From: Delphinus delphis
Lineage: Eukaryota > Chordata > Mammalia > Artiodactyla > Delphinidae
Length of the DNA stretch: 64,000 bases
Assembly (NCBI RefSeq): GCF_949987515.2
Contig: NC_082689.1
Coordinates: 66,897,746-66,961,745 of the forward strand
Reading direction: 5' to 3'
Position numbers and translations under genes: made by a program. Under the pieces are notes generated by a model. It did not search any database, had not been told where the DNA came from, and was given only the letters and a program-made list of their open reading frames with translations. Positions within the stretch are counted from its first letter, which is position 1, and each line of letters begins with the position of its first letter. Positions 1 through 12,396 of this stretch are shown here, piece after piece.

Positions 1-60
1 CATGTGAAAGACTTTCTTTAGAGATTACTTTCCCAAACCTTCTTAAAAAATAACTTTCCG

Positions 61-294
61 GGGCTTCCCTGGTGGCGCAGTGGTTGAGAGTCCGCCTGCC
101 AATGCAGGGACGCGTGTTCGTGCCCCGGTCCGGGAGGATCCCACATATGCCGCGGAGTGGCTGGGCCCGTGAGCCATGGCCGCTGAGCCTGCGCGTCCGG
201 ATCCTGTGCTCCGCAGCGGGGGAGGCCACAGCAGTGAGAGGCCCGCGTACCGCAAAAAAAAAAAAAAAAAGAAAAAAAAAAGAAAAACAAAAAA
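61..294 (+). mobile_element. CHR SINE (short form)
   Basis: The tRNA-derived head is followed by the CHR body ending gaggcccgcgtaccgc and a long A-rich tail. TSD aactttccg at 52-60 and 295-303. Confidence 0.95.
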
Positions 295-324
295 AACTTT
301 CCGTCTACCTGTTCTGACTTTGTC

Positions 325-470
325 ACATGGACTTGGGTCTGAATTGAAGATGTGCCATTTTCTTATTGGGTAACCTTGGGCAAGTTACTTAACCTCTCAG
401 AGCCTCTGTTCCCTTGCTCATAAAATGGAGATTAAAACACATTTTCATGTGTGTGTAAAGCACATGGTAG
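325..470 (+). repeat. MIR-like remnant
   Basis: The stretch gggtaaccttgggcaagtta followed by cttaacctctcagagcctc is the well-known MIR core and 3' region. Confidence 0.75.
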
Positions 471-1574
471 TAGGACCCTAAAATCTTAGTTCCCATTCCT
501 TTTTCTCTTTCACTTTTCCAAAAAATGACTCAAAACAATCATGAAACTGTATAAAAAAGATAGTACTGAATTTTGTAGCTTGCAGTTTTCTTGCAAACAA
601 CTTGAGGAGTTCCAGCAGCCTAGTAAGTTCAGTTGAGGGTGGAAAGTAAACACTGGACCCGAAATTGGAAGTCCTGTGTTTAGTTTGCTACTTTGTTGCC
701 CACTTCTTATTTTAAGAGGGGTGGAAATGCTTTCATTTAATAATTACCTGATGACTTTTACTACCTGTTGGTACTTGAAAGGGCTACCAACTCTGCAATA
801 ACACACCCTCGATGTTCCATTTGGATGATGGGAGTCAGTTATATAATGGGAATAATGCTGTTTTTATCTCTTAAGCTGAACTAAACAACGGTGATTCTAG
901 ATAAAATCTTTCCTCACAGATAAGCTTTTTGAGTGCCCAGTTTGACTTTATAATTTCGTAACATTTGGTTACCCCCATGAGGTCTTTTGAAGGTTACATG
1001 GTTGTTTATACAGTGGTTAGAGTAAATGCATGACTACAAAATCTTTGTTGTTGATTAAACAAGGATGTCATATGACAGTGTGGATTTTCTTTAGGTATTG
1101 TTGCGTTTAGCTGTGCTGAAAAACTAGATTTAAAGTACCAACTGACTACAGTGAAAATGTGTAATACTGTATTAATTTAATGTTTCCATGTACATCAATC
1201 TATTTGACAATATACCTATATGAATCATAACTAGAAGCATATGTCACTTTCTAAAATATAATTCTGGAAAAGTTAAAAAAATTTTTTTTTTTTGGAAATT
1301 TAATTTTTGGTCTTATATGTACTGAAAGAAGTTGTTACTTAAAGGAATCAGTGTGAAATTTTTGGTGAGGTGAATAGTCAAGCCCTAATTTATTTGAGTT
1401 TGCATAAATGAACTTTATTGGGTTATGCCATATTTATGGGGAAAATACAAAAGACTATCTCGTTACTCAGTGGGTTGCAATTGCGTAATAAAATTTAATG
1501 ACTTTAAAAAAAAATAAAGTCCATCCTATATTAAAATAAATCAGGGGCCTACTTTTTTGAACATAGAACCCAGC
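471..1574. other. Unassigned AT-rich non-coding stretch
   Basis: No gene, clear repeat or RNA recognised. Only short homopolymer runs. Confidence 0.5.
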
Positions 1575-1795
1575 AAACAGTTATCAAGTGCTTACTTACT
1601 ATAAGCCAGGCATTGCACCAAGAGTTTAACATATATTTTATTTTTGTAGCATCTCACAGATGAGTGCTAAGATGCTTGTTTAACAGCTGGAGGAATTCAG
1701 GAAGAGAAAGGTGAGACCTTGTCAAGGCTGAAGACCTAGAAGGTGGTGGGAGCAGCAGTGTGGACCTGCTCACATTCACTTAACCACTAGTCTAC
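1575..1795 (+). repeat. MIR-like remnant
   Basis: It reads 'caagtgcttacttactataa gccaggcattgcacc' (shown in two parts), then a weak match to the later MIR segment. Confidence 0.5.
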
Positions 1796-1834
1796 CTAGG
1801 CTTCTCTAGTATTACAAACGTATTCCCCCCCTTT

Positions 1835-2010
1835 TCTTTTTTTTTTTTTTAACGGTATGCGGACCTCTCACTGTTGTGGCCTCTGCCGTTGCGGAGCACA
1901 GGCTCCGGACGCGCAGGCACAGCATGTGGGATCTTCCTGGACCAGGGCACGAACCGGTGTCCCCTGCATCGGCAGGCGGACTCTCAACCACTGCGCCACC
2001 AGGGAAGCCC
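1835..2010 (-). mobile_element. CHR SINE with internal deletion
   Basis: A minus-strand SINE: poly(T) at left, head (ccaccagggaagccc) at right. The body joins gcaggcacag directly to catgtgggatc, lacking about 36 bp normally found there (the ggccatggctcacgggccc part). Flanks gtattcccc and gtgttcccc are a likely slightly diverged TSD. Confidence 0.92.
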
Positions 2011-3027
2011 GTGTTCCCCTTTTCATGAAGGTTTTTTTCCTGTGTAAATGAAATTTATCATTAATATTTTATTCTAGAATATAAATAAATAGTAGATGTG
2101 AACTAAGTAGATTACAAAACTTTAGGAATACAGGGACAAGTATGCCTTACTTACTTCCCTACATAAATCACAAATGCCTAGCACACAGTAGGCCAGTTAA
2201 TTCATTTTTAAAATTCAATTAAAATACATTTTTGTAGCATAGTGATATGAAAAAAAATTATACATGCATAATGATTTAAATTTTGTCTGTAAAACAGGCA
2301 TTCACCATAAAGGCATTTGGTGTTCTTGATTACTGATCTAGTTTCTTATATAATACAACGAGTGTCAGAGATTATAATGGTTTTATTCTCTTTCATTTGT
2401 GGTGCTGGATGCTGGTGAAAATAAGTCTCAAAATACCTCTAGATAGTTGTGATGTCTTACAAAAATGCTACCACAGAGGATTATAAATTTATATTAATAG
2501 TTGTGAGTAGATGTCTAGAGGTTGACTTGGAGGATATAAATGAAACCTGTTTTTTCCCTGAACTTTTGTAGAAAGTTTTTCCTGAATTTTTGTTCAGATT
2601 CTTGATTTATTCTTAGCCTTAACTTGATGACAGAAACCTGGACTTGCTTTTTGTCTGTGCCATTTTTTAAAGTTACCTCTGGTTGATTTCATCCTTAATG
2701 TCTTTCAGATAAGGATTTTTAAAAAACATTACTTTGATTTTTTTCTAGAATATATATATATATTTTTTTCAGAATATCTTTTTAAAACCAGTCATCACAG
2801 AGGCAAGGAAACTGAGAGAGAAACTGGTGCACATATTTGCATTGAGGTAGGAAAAGTCTAACCTGATATAGACAGTGGTCACACATGATGGATTCTAGCC
2901 CTCTAATAGTCATTCTTTAGATATATTGTATTTCATTGAATCTAAGGTGCCATCAGATTTTAGATTCACCATTATTTTATGTACCACTAAAAGAAAAACA
3001 CTGCTAATTAAACTCGTACACTGTTCT
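2011..3027. other. Unassigned AT-rich stretch
   Basis: Around 2140-2200 it reads 'aatgcctagcacacagtagg', a MIR/L2-type end. The rest is unrecognised, with a short (AT)n run at 2751-2763. Confidence 0.4.
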
Positions 3028-3165
3028 TAAATTTTTTTTATTGAGGCATAATTTACGTATGGTAAAATTTACTTAGTTTAATGTTTAGTGCTGCAAGTTT
3101 TGACAAACAAAGGCAGTCATAACACACCATCCCAACCACCATCAAACCTGAAATATAGAAAAATT
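3028..3165 (-). repeat. Old L1 3'-UTR fragment
   Basis: 'attgaggcataatttacgta' and the following 'aacacaccatcccaaccacc' match the antisense of old L1 (L1M-type) 3' ends. Confidence 0.6.
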
Positions 3166-3504
3166 CCTTACACAATGTATTACTACTTAGTTTTTATATT
3201 TACTGAAGTTGAAAGGGATTTTAAATTTGACACATTTAATTATATTATTTTTGTGCAATCATAAAAAGGAACATATAAACAAAAGAATTAAACATTTTTT
3301 TCTTAAAGTTATTCATATTCTGAGTCTGATTCTTCTTTTGGACTCAGATTTGTCAGTGACTATTATTTTACTCAGTCTTGTCCTCTGCAATCAAGAGCAT
3401 GGAAGATGATACGGCACTTCTGGAAATATGTTCTACTGTTGCTCCTGGGATTTTCTTTCAAGTTGATTATTGTCTGTTACATAAGTTTTGGCTACCATTT
3501 TCTT

Positions 3505-3719
3505 TTTCTTTCTTTCTTTTTTTTTTTTAAAAATATTTATTTATTTATTTGGTTGTGCCGGGTCTTAGTTGAGGCAGGCGGGCTCCTTGGTTGCGGCATG
3601 TGAACTCTTAGTTGTGGCATGCATGTGGGATCTAGTTCCCTGACAAGGGATTGAACCCAGGCCCCCCCACCTTGGGAGCGGGGAGTCTTAACCACTGTGC
3701 CACCAGGGAAGTCCCCACA
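3505..3719 (-). mobile_element. Older tRNA-derived SINE (CHR-related)
   Basis: The head at right is ccaccagggaagtccc. The body differs from the young CHR copies (ttagttgtggcatgcatgtg). TSD gctaccattttctt at 3491-3504 and 3720-3733. Confidence 0.9.
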
Positions 3720-3733
3720 GCTACCATTTTCTT

Positions 3734-4184
3734 ATTTGACTAACTCTAGGTTTTGTTTTTTCCTCAGTTGAGTATACTGTCACTGGAAGTTAAGCATTTC
3801 TGTTCAAAGTCAGTAGGAACTTTCTCACAAATTGATGCTTGAAGACTGTATGTTAGTCTTGTTGGATGCATTAAGTCATTGGTCTCATCAGCTGTTTGTT
3901 ACTTTCAAATATCTTCATCTTCTCCAAGAGCTTTGGTAGTTTCTTTTCCTCCTGTTGTTTTGCTTGTTTGGCAGTACCAAATGTGCAACCGCAGCAGTGC
4001 ACATAATTCCCTGGGGTTGATGGCAGCATGGCTACCTGGAACCACATGTGGACGTTCCTGCATCATGACTGTCACCTGGCCAACAGCAAGTTTAAGATGC
4101 CAATTAGTATAAGACACAACTACAGTTCACACTGGTTAAAAGGTGAAAAAAAGTGTGGATTAGAATTGACAACATAGGGTTTTA
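3734..4184. other. Unassigned non-coding stretch
   Basis: Short frames on both strands have no recognisable product. No repeat identified. Confidence 0.4.
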
Positions 4185-4535
4185 TGTCGACCATTACACA
4201 TTTTTATGTGTGAGGAAATTAAGGTACACAATGATTAGTTTAGGGTCATAGAGCTCTTTGGGAGCAAAGCTGAAGCCAGGCACTGGGTTTCTATCTGCTA
4301 GTTTGAAGATCTTTTCATAATACCCCTGGGAGAGATGTTTTGATCTAACAGGAGGTTGGTGTGGTAGCAAACGTATTGGCTTGGTGGTCAGACAGATGGG
4401 TTGTTTGCATTCTCGTTCTGTGCTTATAAACCTGTGACTCTGGAAGTTATTTGCATTCCCTGTCTCATTTTTCGCTCATCTGAGAAATGGGATGATGATG
4501 ATACCAACTTCAGAGAATTGTTACAACTAATGAAT
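4185..4535 (+). repeat. Two MIR/L2-like remnants
   Basis: 'gtgaggaaattaaggtacac' (4212 on) and 'ctcatctgagaaatgggatg' (4476 on) resemble MIR segments, strongly diverged. Confidence 0.5.
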
Positions 4536-6044
4536 ACTTGCATAAAAATTTGACATATTTGCTTCTCTTTTTTAGAATTGAAAAAATATTATTCTCCTTT
4601 CTCCACACTTTCTTCCTTTGTATGAAATTAAACGTGTTGTCCCAAAATGTATGGTTGATAACTCTTGAGACTTCTAAGTGTCTCTATCATCTTGTGAAAA
4701 TCTGTGGTCCCGGCAGGTAAATGTTGTGGTATGACAGGAAAGTCCATGAGTTTGACATTGACATGAAATATACACTTGGTAATTCCTTCCTCAAGTCATG
4801 GCAGCTTCCGGATTCAATAAGTGACTTTAACATAATACTGTTCAAATGTTTAAAGGATTTTATGTTGTTTTGCTCTCTGTATTTTGTTTTGAATAGTTAA
4901 GCACAGATGAACTTTAGAAGTTACAAAACATATTCAAATTTTCACCACCCAGAAATCATTTAGCATTTTTAAATTTTATCATCTTTTTTTAAGACAGAAG
5001 ACATTACAGATAAAGCTAAAATCCCCTTTAACCACCACTCCTGTTCTAGTCACCTTCTAGAAGTGACCAATACCACATAATGGTGTGTGTATTTCTGATC
5101 TAATTTTTATACTTATATAATTATAAGCAATATATTGAATGCTTTTATATTTTACTTAATTGGTATATGCTTTTCACATATTTCTTTATTTTTCTTTATA
5201 TTTCTTTTCAAATAACTTTTGTTTAGGATAGTTTTATTTTTTTAAAGCTCCCACTGTGCACCACATCGCTGATATCTGAATTCCATTTAGGGACCTGAAT
5301 AAAATTCAACAATAAGAATTTTGAGCTTTGGTGATTTGGAGAATTATTAATTTTTAAAATCTGTTCATGGCATAGATAACAATAAAAAATTAACTTCAAT
5401 GTTACCATCCAAAAAGTCAAATATTTTGATTTTAGGTGTTTCCTTTAATTGCTTTAAAATTCTAGATTCTGTATTTTTATGACAGTCATAAATCTATATT
5501 GCTACAGTCTTCATCAAAATTTTAATATCTACATCATATTTAGTTGCATTGCTGTGTCATTATTTAACTCTTATATGGCACATGCTTCTTTACATAATTG
5601 CTTTTAGATGATATAACTTGGAGTTTTAGAAATCAAGCTTTTTTAAAAACAAATTTTCCTGATAAATATTTGCTCTGGAAATATGATATATGACATTCTT
5701 ACGTTTTTGGAACATTAACTGCTCCCCACCCCAAATTCAATTTTCAGATCTCTTCAGAAAGAAGATCTCGAATCGAATCCATTTCAAATATCAGAAAAGG
5801 AAAATATTCCATAGGCAAGCATCCAAAAATATGTTTATTTTCATTAGAAGTATAGGTAACAAAAAACTTCTGATTAGAAGGTGACATAGATTTATGTTGA
5901 AATCTATAAAAATGAGTAATTCATTTTCCATATCCAACCATATTTTTATCTTTTGTACATGGGAAGCTATATCTAGGGATATGAATTTGATTATTTTACT
6001 TTTTCTGAGATAACTAAAATTTTCTGAACATCTCAAAGTAAAAT
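4536..6044. other. Unassigned AT-rich stretch
   Basis: No gene recognised. 4920-5220 looks like an old interspersed repeat (a run of 'tttttatacttatataatta' type sequence), which I cannot name. Confidence 0.4.
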
Positions 6045-6060
6045 GAGATAGATGATTTTT

Positions 6061-6261
6061 TTTTTTTTGGCGGTACTCGTGCCTCTCACTGTTGTGGCCT
6101 CTCCCGTTGCGGAGCACAGGCTCCGGACGCGCACGCTCAGCGGCCATGGCTCACGGGCCCAGCCGCTCCGTGGCATGTGGGATCTTCCCGCACCGGGGCA
6201 CGAACCCGTGTCCCCCGCTTCGGCAGGCGGACTCTCAACCACTGTGCCACCAGGGAAGCCC
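6061..6261 (-). mobile_element. CHR SINE (short form), young-looking
   Basis: Poly(T) at left, head ccaccagggaagccc at right. The TSD gagatagatgattttt is perfect (6045-6060 and 6262-6277). Confidence 0.96.
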
Positions 6262-6277
6262 GAGATAGATGATTTTT

Positions 6278-6910
6278 AATGAAATATTTGGCATTTATTT
6301 TAAAGACTCAACTTTTTTGTTAACATTGTTTACTAGAGAGTTTAACTGAATGTTGCTAGAATTATGTATGATATGAATGTCATGTGAATATATTTATTGC
6401 ATGAAATTTTGAGCTGAAGTGTGTAAAGGTACCTATGTTTTAAAGTTTGTATATCATGATCAGAGCAACTCATAGTTCTAGAAGATGCTGACTCGAGGCA
6501 TTTCAAAAGTAATAAATAATTTTGTGTTATATTTAATGAGAATGATTATGATAGTCTTTAATTGGATGAGTTGTTCAGATACTTAAAAAATTGTATATAT
6601 CATTGAAGTTCAATCATATAACAATCTAGGAATATGCTGTGTCTTCTCTATTATAAATACATCAGTACATTACTGTATAAAGTTGATAATAAGTGACAGA
6701 TCTCTGAATGAAAGAGTTACAAGTTTGTTTTGCCACTATTTATGTTCTTTAAAGCCCCAAATATGAAATTTACTAATTGATAAAGTCCTTAGTAATTGAT
6801 AACTTAGAGGTCAAATGTCATCTTGTCATTTCTCAATACTCTGAGAATTGGCTATTAATTTTTGAAAGAACAATTCTGTAATTTTAAAGTATTTTACATT
6901 TACTTTGGAA
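6278..6910. other. Unassigned AT-rich stretch
   Basis: No gene or repeat recognised. Confidence 0.4.
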
Positions 6911-7022
6911 TTTTAGACCACAAAATTAGTTTTATATTAATTTTAGACCACAAAATTAGTTTTATATTAATTAGAATTTTAGACCACAAAAATTTTAGAC
7001 CACAAAATTAGTTTTATATTAA
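6911..7022 (+). repeat. Tandem duplication, 30-bp unit, about 3.5 copies
   Basis: The unit ttttagaccacaaaattagt plus tttatattaa occurs at 6911-6940 and 6941-6970, a partial copy at 6977-6992 and a full copy at 6993-7022. The full copies are identical. Confidence 0.95.
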
Positions 7023-7599
7023 TCTTCTGATCATACGGGTGAAGAATAGGGATCCCCAGCCTGACCTTCTCAGGAGCAAGAATTTTGCTGTCTAGGGAAA
7101 TTTTATTATATAATGTAGGAATAATTCATCATCAGATTTGTTATTTAATAGTAAATATTTATTTCCTTTGTACATGGGTTTTTATACCACATGGTTTATA
7201 TGAATGTTATTAAACATACCTACCAGAATATTAAAATACATAAACTGCATATATCTTTCAACTTGGTGGTTTCTATAGGAATGTGGGAGGAGATTGCTGA
7301 AGGTTCTTTTCTTGAAATTCATCAAGTGTAAATTTTATTCAGATCCAATTGAAATGATGGAATTTATTCACTATGTCAACAAAACACTGTTTTAGACAAG
7401 ATGAGAATATGAGCTACTTAATGTATTATTTTTTGAGGATGATGTAGTCTGATGACTAAAGAATTATAAGTATGGTGTAGTGCTGTTCTCTAAAGTAGGT
7501 ACATTGAGACTATTTAGTGAACATTGTAGAAAGTACCACATTGTTTAGCTATAAAAAGAAACATTGTTCTTTCTTTTTGAGACTATATGAGCGGGGCAA
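7023..7599. other. Unassigned AT-rich stretch
   Basis: No gene or repeat recognised. Confidence 0.4.
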
Positions 7600-7707
7600 C
7601 AAACCAACTATTTCTGGTTGAAACAATTTCACTTAGTGATAGTCTCTTTCAAACAAACCAACTATTTCTGGTTGAAACAGTTTCACTTAGTGATAGTCTC
7701 TTTCAAA
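7600..7707 (+). repeat. Tandem duplication, 54-bp unit, two copies
   Basis: 7600-7653 and 7654-7707 differ at one base (gaaacaatttc against gaaacagtttc). Each copy also contains the small palindrome aaccaac...gttg around tatttctg. Confidence 0.95.
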
Positions 7708-7710
7708 GGC

Positions 7711-8329
7711 GGTGATATAGAAAACACTACACTTTAAAAATCCTGTGGACTTTTGTACTCTATACTTAACACAAATTAAAAAAAAATAGTGGGTAGTATT
7801 TTATTGTTTCAATGTATTTAAGTACTTTAAAAATCCTTAACAATAAAGTACATAAATACTTTAAAGTATTATACTAATCTTTAAATATTGGTTAAACTTA
7901 CACTGTACTTTGGAAAACTAAACTGAGAACAAGGAAGTAAGTAAATAACATAAGGTCAGAGTAACTAAAGCATGTCACGAAGGTCGGGCATTTTCCTCAA
8001 AGGGCAGATGGTACTATTTGATTTCAAAAGCAAAGGCAGATGCTAGAAGTAGTGATTTAGAATTGTGGCGATAGACTGCTACAAGTGTGACACACTGACA
8101 GCAAGTTGTGATGACTGAAAGAAAGAGGCAGAAAAACTATTAGAACTAGATTCAAGGACTCTGCAGACCTTACTATGAGGACCCATCCATATTGGTAAGC
8201 CCCTAAAGTGTTATGTAATCCAGGAAGCATAGAGCATCGAAAATAATATTTACTAAGTTAAGAGAGACCATAAGGCATCAAACTAAGGTATTATAAAATG
8301 TGCTTTTTACATTTAAGAAGGTTGTAAAA
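7711..8329. other. Unassigned AT-rich stretch
   Basis: No gene recognised. It may be the eroded beginning of the L1-type sequence that follows. Confidence 0.35.
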
Positions 8330-9320
8330 CTAATTATAGACTGGGCCAGAAGGAAAACCTAGTTTATTTCCATAAGTATGAGCTGTACAGAGACATTCTT
8401 CAACCTAAAGATATTATTTAAAGCTCAAAGACCGCTTAACCACATGGAAATAATAATAAAATTCTCCTAAGCTCTTAGGGTAACAAAGAAGAAATCAAAA
8501 TAACAGCTATAGACTATTAAGAAAACAATGCTAATATAATAGTAAGCTATATTCAGAAGCAAACACATATGTATTTTCATACTGTATTTTCATTATTAAA
8601 CTGGAAAATGTGAGAACATGAAGTAAGAACTTTAACTCATGATGCTAAAACAGAACAAATGAAAGCAGGAGGAAGTAAATGCATAAATAAGTAGGAATTA
8701 ATGATTTAAGAAACACAGAATTGAAAAACTATGTAGGTTTTTGTGTGTGGGGGGGGAGGGTGACACAGCTCTCCTGCAAATTTAATGAAAAGAACAAAAA
8801 TGTTATAATAGATTCCAAGAGTTTTAAAGTTACATATAATAGATATGGTGGTAGGTTAGAAATTCCAGGTGAAATGGATGACTATCTAGAAAATATGTAA
8901 ATTTTTAATCAAGAATTAGAGCTGTTGAATCAAACTGTTGTAGAGAAAAATATGAAAAATGTTATCAGAGGGCTATCCTCCAAAAGGCTCTGGGGTTAGT
9001 CAGGGAGGCAAGCTTATTTGGTCTTTTAAGGAAGAGATAACAGTCTTTAAAGATTTACAGAGCATAGAAAAAACTATGAAGTTTCTGAGTTTATTTTTAT
9101 GTAGTGAACACATCTCGACTAACATTTTACAAAGAAATCCCACAGAATGAAAGAAACCTCTCTTATGAGTATAGCTGTAAAGATGCAAAATAAAATAATA
9201 TTTAATAAGATAAATTTATCTGTCACTAAGTATGATTATTATCGGAATTCAAAAATGGCTTACTAGTATAAAGCTATATCTCACACCAATAAATCAAGGG
9301 AAAATCATGTTCAAGTTTGC
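8330..9320 (+). repeat. Eroded L1/HAL1-type ORF2 remnant, part 1
   Basis: The order of motifs follows L1 ORF2: a gaacaaatgaaagcaggagg stretch, then 'gaaatggatgactatctaga', the 'cctccaaaaggctctggggt' segment (the KSPGPDG region), 'ttacagagcatagaaaaaac', and the 'aataaatcaagggaaaatca' segment. Too decayed to place in a subfamily. It includes a g8 run at 8749-8756. Confidence 0.65.
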
Positions 9321-9569
9321 ATAGTTTATAAGTGGCAGACCTCCGTGTCAAACTCAGTTTTGTGGTGCAAAAGTTAGCTGGTCATTACCCATCCCTGGGA
9401 ACTCACTCTTATTTCTCCTTACAAACTGAAGTGCTTATCTTAGACTTCTTGGAGGTCATCTCCCTTGCCTTGTCTCCCAGTTTTATCTTCTCTCTCATGC
9501 TAAAATAACTCCAAGGCAAGAGGTGCACATCCTTCTGAGCCAGTGAATGTCCTTGACCTCATGGTTGTC

Positions 9570-9705
9570 CATTCATCCTGTGAATGTTTACTGAGCTCAT
9601 GCTCAGGACCAGCCACTGTGTTAGAATCTAGGGGGACGAAGGTCAGTAAGAGGGCTCCTGACCGGAAAGGTGCCTGGTCTATCAGTACTTCTCCATACTG
9701 TAACA
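9570..9705 (-). repeat. L2/MIR-type 3'-end remnant
   Basis: 'tccattcatcctgtgaatgt' followed by 'ttactgagctcatgctcagg' resembles the antisense L2 3' end. It interrupts the L1/HAL1 remnant on either side. Confidence 0.5.
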
Positions 9706-9769
9706 AACTGTTTTTGAGAGGATGTGATTTTTTCCTTTTAATGGTCATTTTTATTCTATATTAGAAAAT

Positions 9770-10470
9770 AATACCTATCAGTTCATGAGTTTGATATGTT
9801 ATTGCTTAAAATAAAAGAAGTTAAATTGAGTAAAATATATAAATAAAACATTAATATTATACTAATATGGTGAAAACCTTGAAAGAAAATAAATATTGGG
9901 AAAGATTAGATAGTATAATTGGACAGCTCAGACAGAATAATATTCTTTATGGAAGTGAAGTGTGTGCCTTTATAACTTCTGCTTTATAGATGTATATAGT
10001 TATATATAATTATGTCCTCTAAAGAGATAAAGCATTGACTCTGGCCCTTCCCCCACTGAATAGCTCTTCTCAAAAGATGATGTAAAATTAAAAACTTAGA
10101 AACCTAGAAATGGAGGGATATAGATTAAACAATATGTATGTTAAGCTAATAGAAAATGTTAATGTTAATGATGAAATATTAGCTTTATCACTGAAATCAA
10201 GAATGAGTCAAAGATGCCTGTCGTCATCAATACTATATACATCATCAACTTTTTCCCTGAAAGTTCTAGATAGTGCCATTAAATCAGATATGGCAATGAG
10301 AGGTATACAAATTTCAAAGGAGTGTACTTTTTTCCCCCTCCCTTTTTTCTTTCTCCACCCCCCCGCCTTTGGTAAGTAAGCTATCTAACACCTAAGATAA
10401 TCAAGGGAAAACATTTAAAACCAATGAAAAGGTTTAGAAAGTTGTCTGGATGTGCAAGTTAATATACATA
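9770..10470 (+). repeat. Eroded L1/HAL1-type ORF2 remnant, part 2
   Basis: 10110-10330 follows the RT region of L1 ORF2 in order: 'aagctaatagaaaatgttaa', then 'tcactgaaatcaagaatgag' (the LRSGxxQGCPLSP region) and 'aaagttctagatagtgccat' (LEVLAxAI). An 89-codon frame here is a decayed reading of it. Confidence 0.65.
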
Positions 10471-11355
10471 CACCGGTTAGAACCATTAAAATTCAAAACA
10501 CTGACAGCACCAAATGCTGGCAAGGATATAGAGCAATAGGAACTCTCATTCATTGCTGGTGGGAATGCAAAATAGTACAGCCACTTTGGAAGACAGGTGG
10601 GTAGTTTCTTACAAAACGAAACATTCTTAACTATACAATCCAGTCATCACACTCCTTGGTATATATAAGTTTCAAAATGAATTGAAACCTTATATCTACA
10701 CAAAAACATTCACATTGATTGTTCGTATCAGCTTTATTCATAAATGCCAAAACTTGGAAGCAAACAAGATTTCTTTCAACAGGTGAATGGATAAACAAAC
10801 TGGTATACCCATACAATGAAACTTTATTCAAGGATGAAAATAAATGAGTTATCAAGCCATGAACAGACATGGAGAAAACTTAAATGTAAATTGCTAAGTG
10901 AGAGAAGCCAGCCTGAAAATACACACTGTATTATTCCAACTACACAACATTCTGAAGAAGGCAAAACAATGGAGACAGAAAAAAAAAAATCAGTTGCTAG
11001 ATGTCAGGGATGGGGGAAAAAGGAATGAATAAGTGGAACATGGGATTTTCAGGGCAGTGAAACTATTCTGTATGATGTAGTAATGATGGAAACATGTCAT
11101 TAAATTTTTTGAAACCCATTGAACTGTACAACACAAAGAGTGAACCCTAAAGTAAACTACAGACTTTAATTAATAATTATCAGTATTGGTTCATCAGTTG
11201 TAACAACTGTACCACACTAATGCAAGATGTAAATAATGGGAATATGGGAGAGGGGAGGGGCACAGCATATATGAGAACTCTTTGACCTGTCTGATCAATA
11301 TTTCTATAAACCTAAAATTGTTCTTTATAAAAGTCTTTATTAAAAAATTTAATAT
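10471..11355 (+). repeat. Old L1 3' portion
   Basis: 'cattgctggtgggaatgcaa', 'ggtgaatggataaacaaact' and 'aaacccattgaactgtacaa' are successive landmarks of the L1M 3' end on the plus strand. Confidence 0.8.
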
Positions 11356-12150
11356 GGAAAAATCTGCATCTTTGCCTCTTAGCCATTTTAGTGCATCATC
11401 ATCTTCCAAATCAGTGGAATCTCTGGAGGAGGGGGGAGTAGGAAATGACTCACTGGTGTGAGAAAGAAAGTATTAGAACATTGTTAATATGTAATTTTAA
11501 AAGAAACAGAAGTTAATTTTTATTGGTATTTAAAACGTGGATAGGCACTGAGGACAACACTCAGTTTGTGGGTCAGAGACTCTGTGTGTGGTGTTGGAGT
11601 CATGCTGTGGGAAGAGAGGTTGCGCTCGCTGAGCTGGGGGCCACCTTGCCAGCCTCATGTGGTTATTACCTTTCATATTGCAATTTAAGTATGGGGTTTT
11701 GGAGGGCAGGTTATTTTCTGGGTTCTACAAAGAGGGACAGACAAATGGACAAAGAGGTGGACGTTTCTCCCTCTTTTCCAAACCCCTTTTCCATACCTTG
11801 ATCTTTTCAGGAAAGCACTCTTGGGTATGGAAGTGGGGCCTAACTTAAGATCCTGTGTTTTTGTGCCTGGTGCTTCTTGGAGCTCTTGGCAGAAACTTGC
11901 AGCAGTAGGAGCTTCTTTAATTCCATTCGTTGAGGACACTTGGACTGTGGAGTTGAGTTTCTGCTGCCTCAGTTAGAAATCTGTTTGCTCATAAAACTAA
12001 ATATTAGTAGAGGTCAGGATCCCAGTAGTATGTGGGGTGGGGAGGCGTGGCGATAGTTTTTTAATTGTTTGGGGATCGCTTTCCATGCGATTACTTTTCA
12101 GTTTTAGTGATCATGGTGCATGTCTCCTGATCCTTTGGATATTACCCTAA
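11356..12150. other. Unassigned non-coding stretch
   Basis: No gene recognised. The 70-90 codon frames here lack any recognisable domain. Confidence 0.4.
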
Positions 12151-12161
12151 CTCCCTTCTTC

Positions 12162-12381
12162 TTTTTTTTTTTTTTTTTTTTTTTTTTTTGCGGTACGCGG
12201 GCCTCTAACTGTTGTGGCCTCTCCCGTTGCGGAGCACAGGCTCCGGACACGCAGGCTCAGCGGCCATGGCTCACGGGCCCAGCCGTTCCGCGGCACGTGG
12301 GATCTTCCCGGACCTGGGCACGAACCCGTGTCCCCTGCATCGGCAGGCGGGCTCTCAACCACTGCGCCACCAGGGAAGCCC
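12162..12381 (-). mobile_element. CHR SINE (short form)
   Basis: A long poly(T) (about 28) at left, head at right, TSD ctcccttcttc at 12151-12161 and 12386-12396. Confidence 0.95.
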
Positions 12382-12396
12382 TTTCCTCCCTTCTTC

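Noticed and set aside
61..130. tRNA gene signal in SINE heads (A- and B-box-like ggtggcgcag and ggttcgtgcc)
   Set aside because: These are tRNA-derived SINE promoters, not tRNA genes; no cloverleaf or anticodon arm can be built.
6911..7022. CRISPR-like array
   Set aside because: The direct repeats have almost no spacers and the sequence is mammalian; it is a minisatellite.
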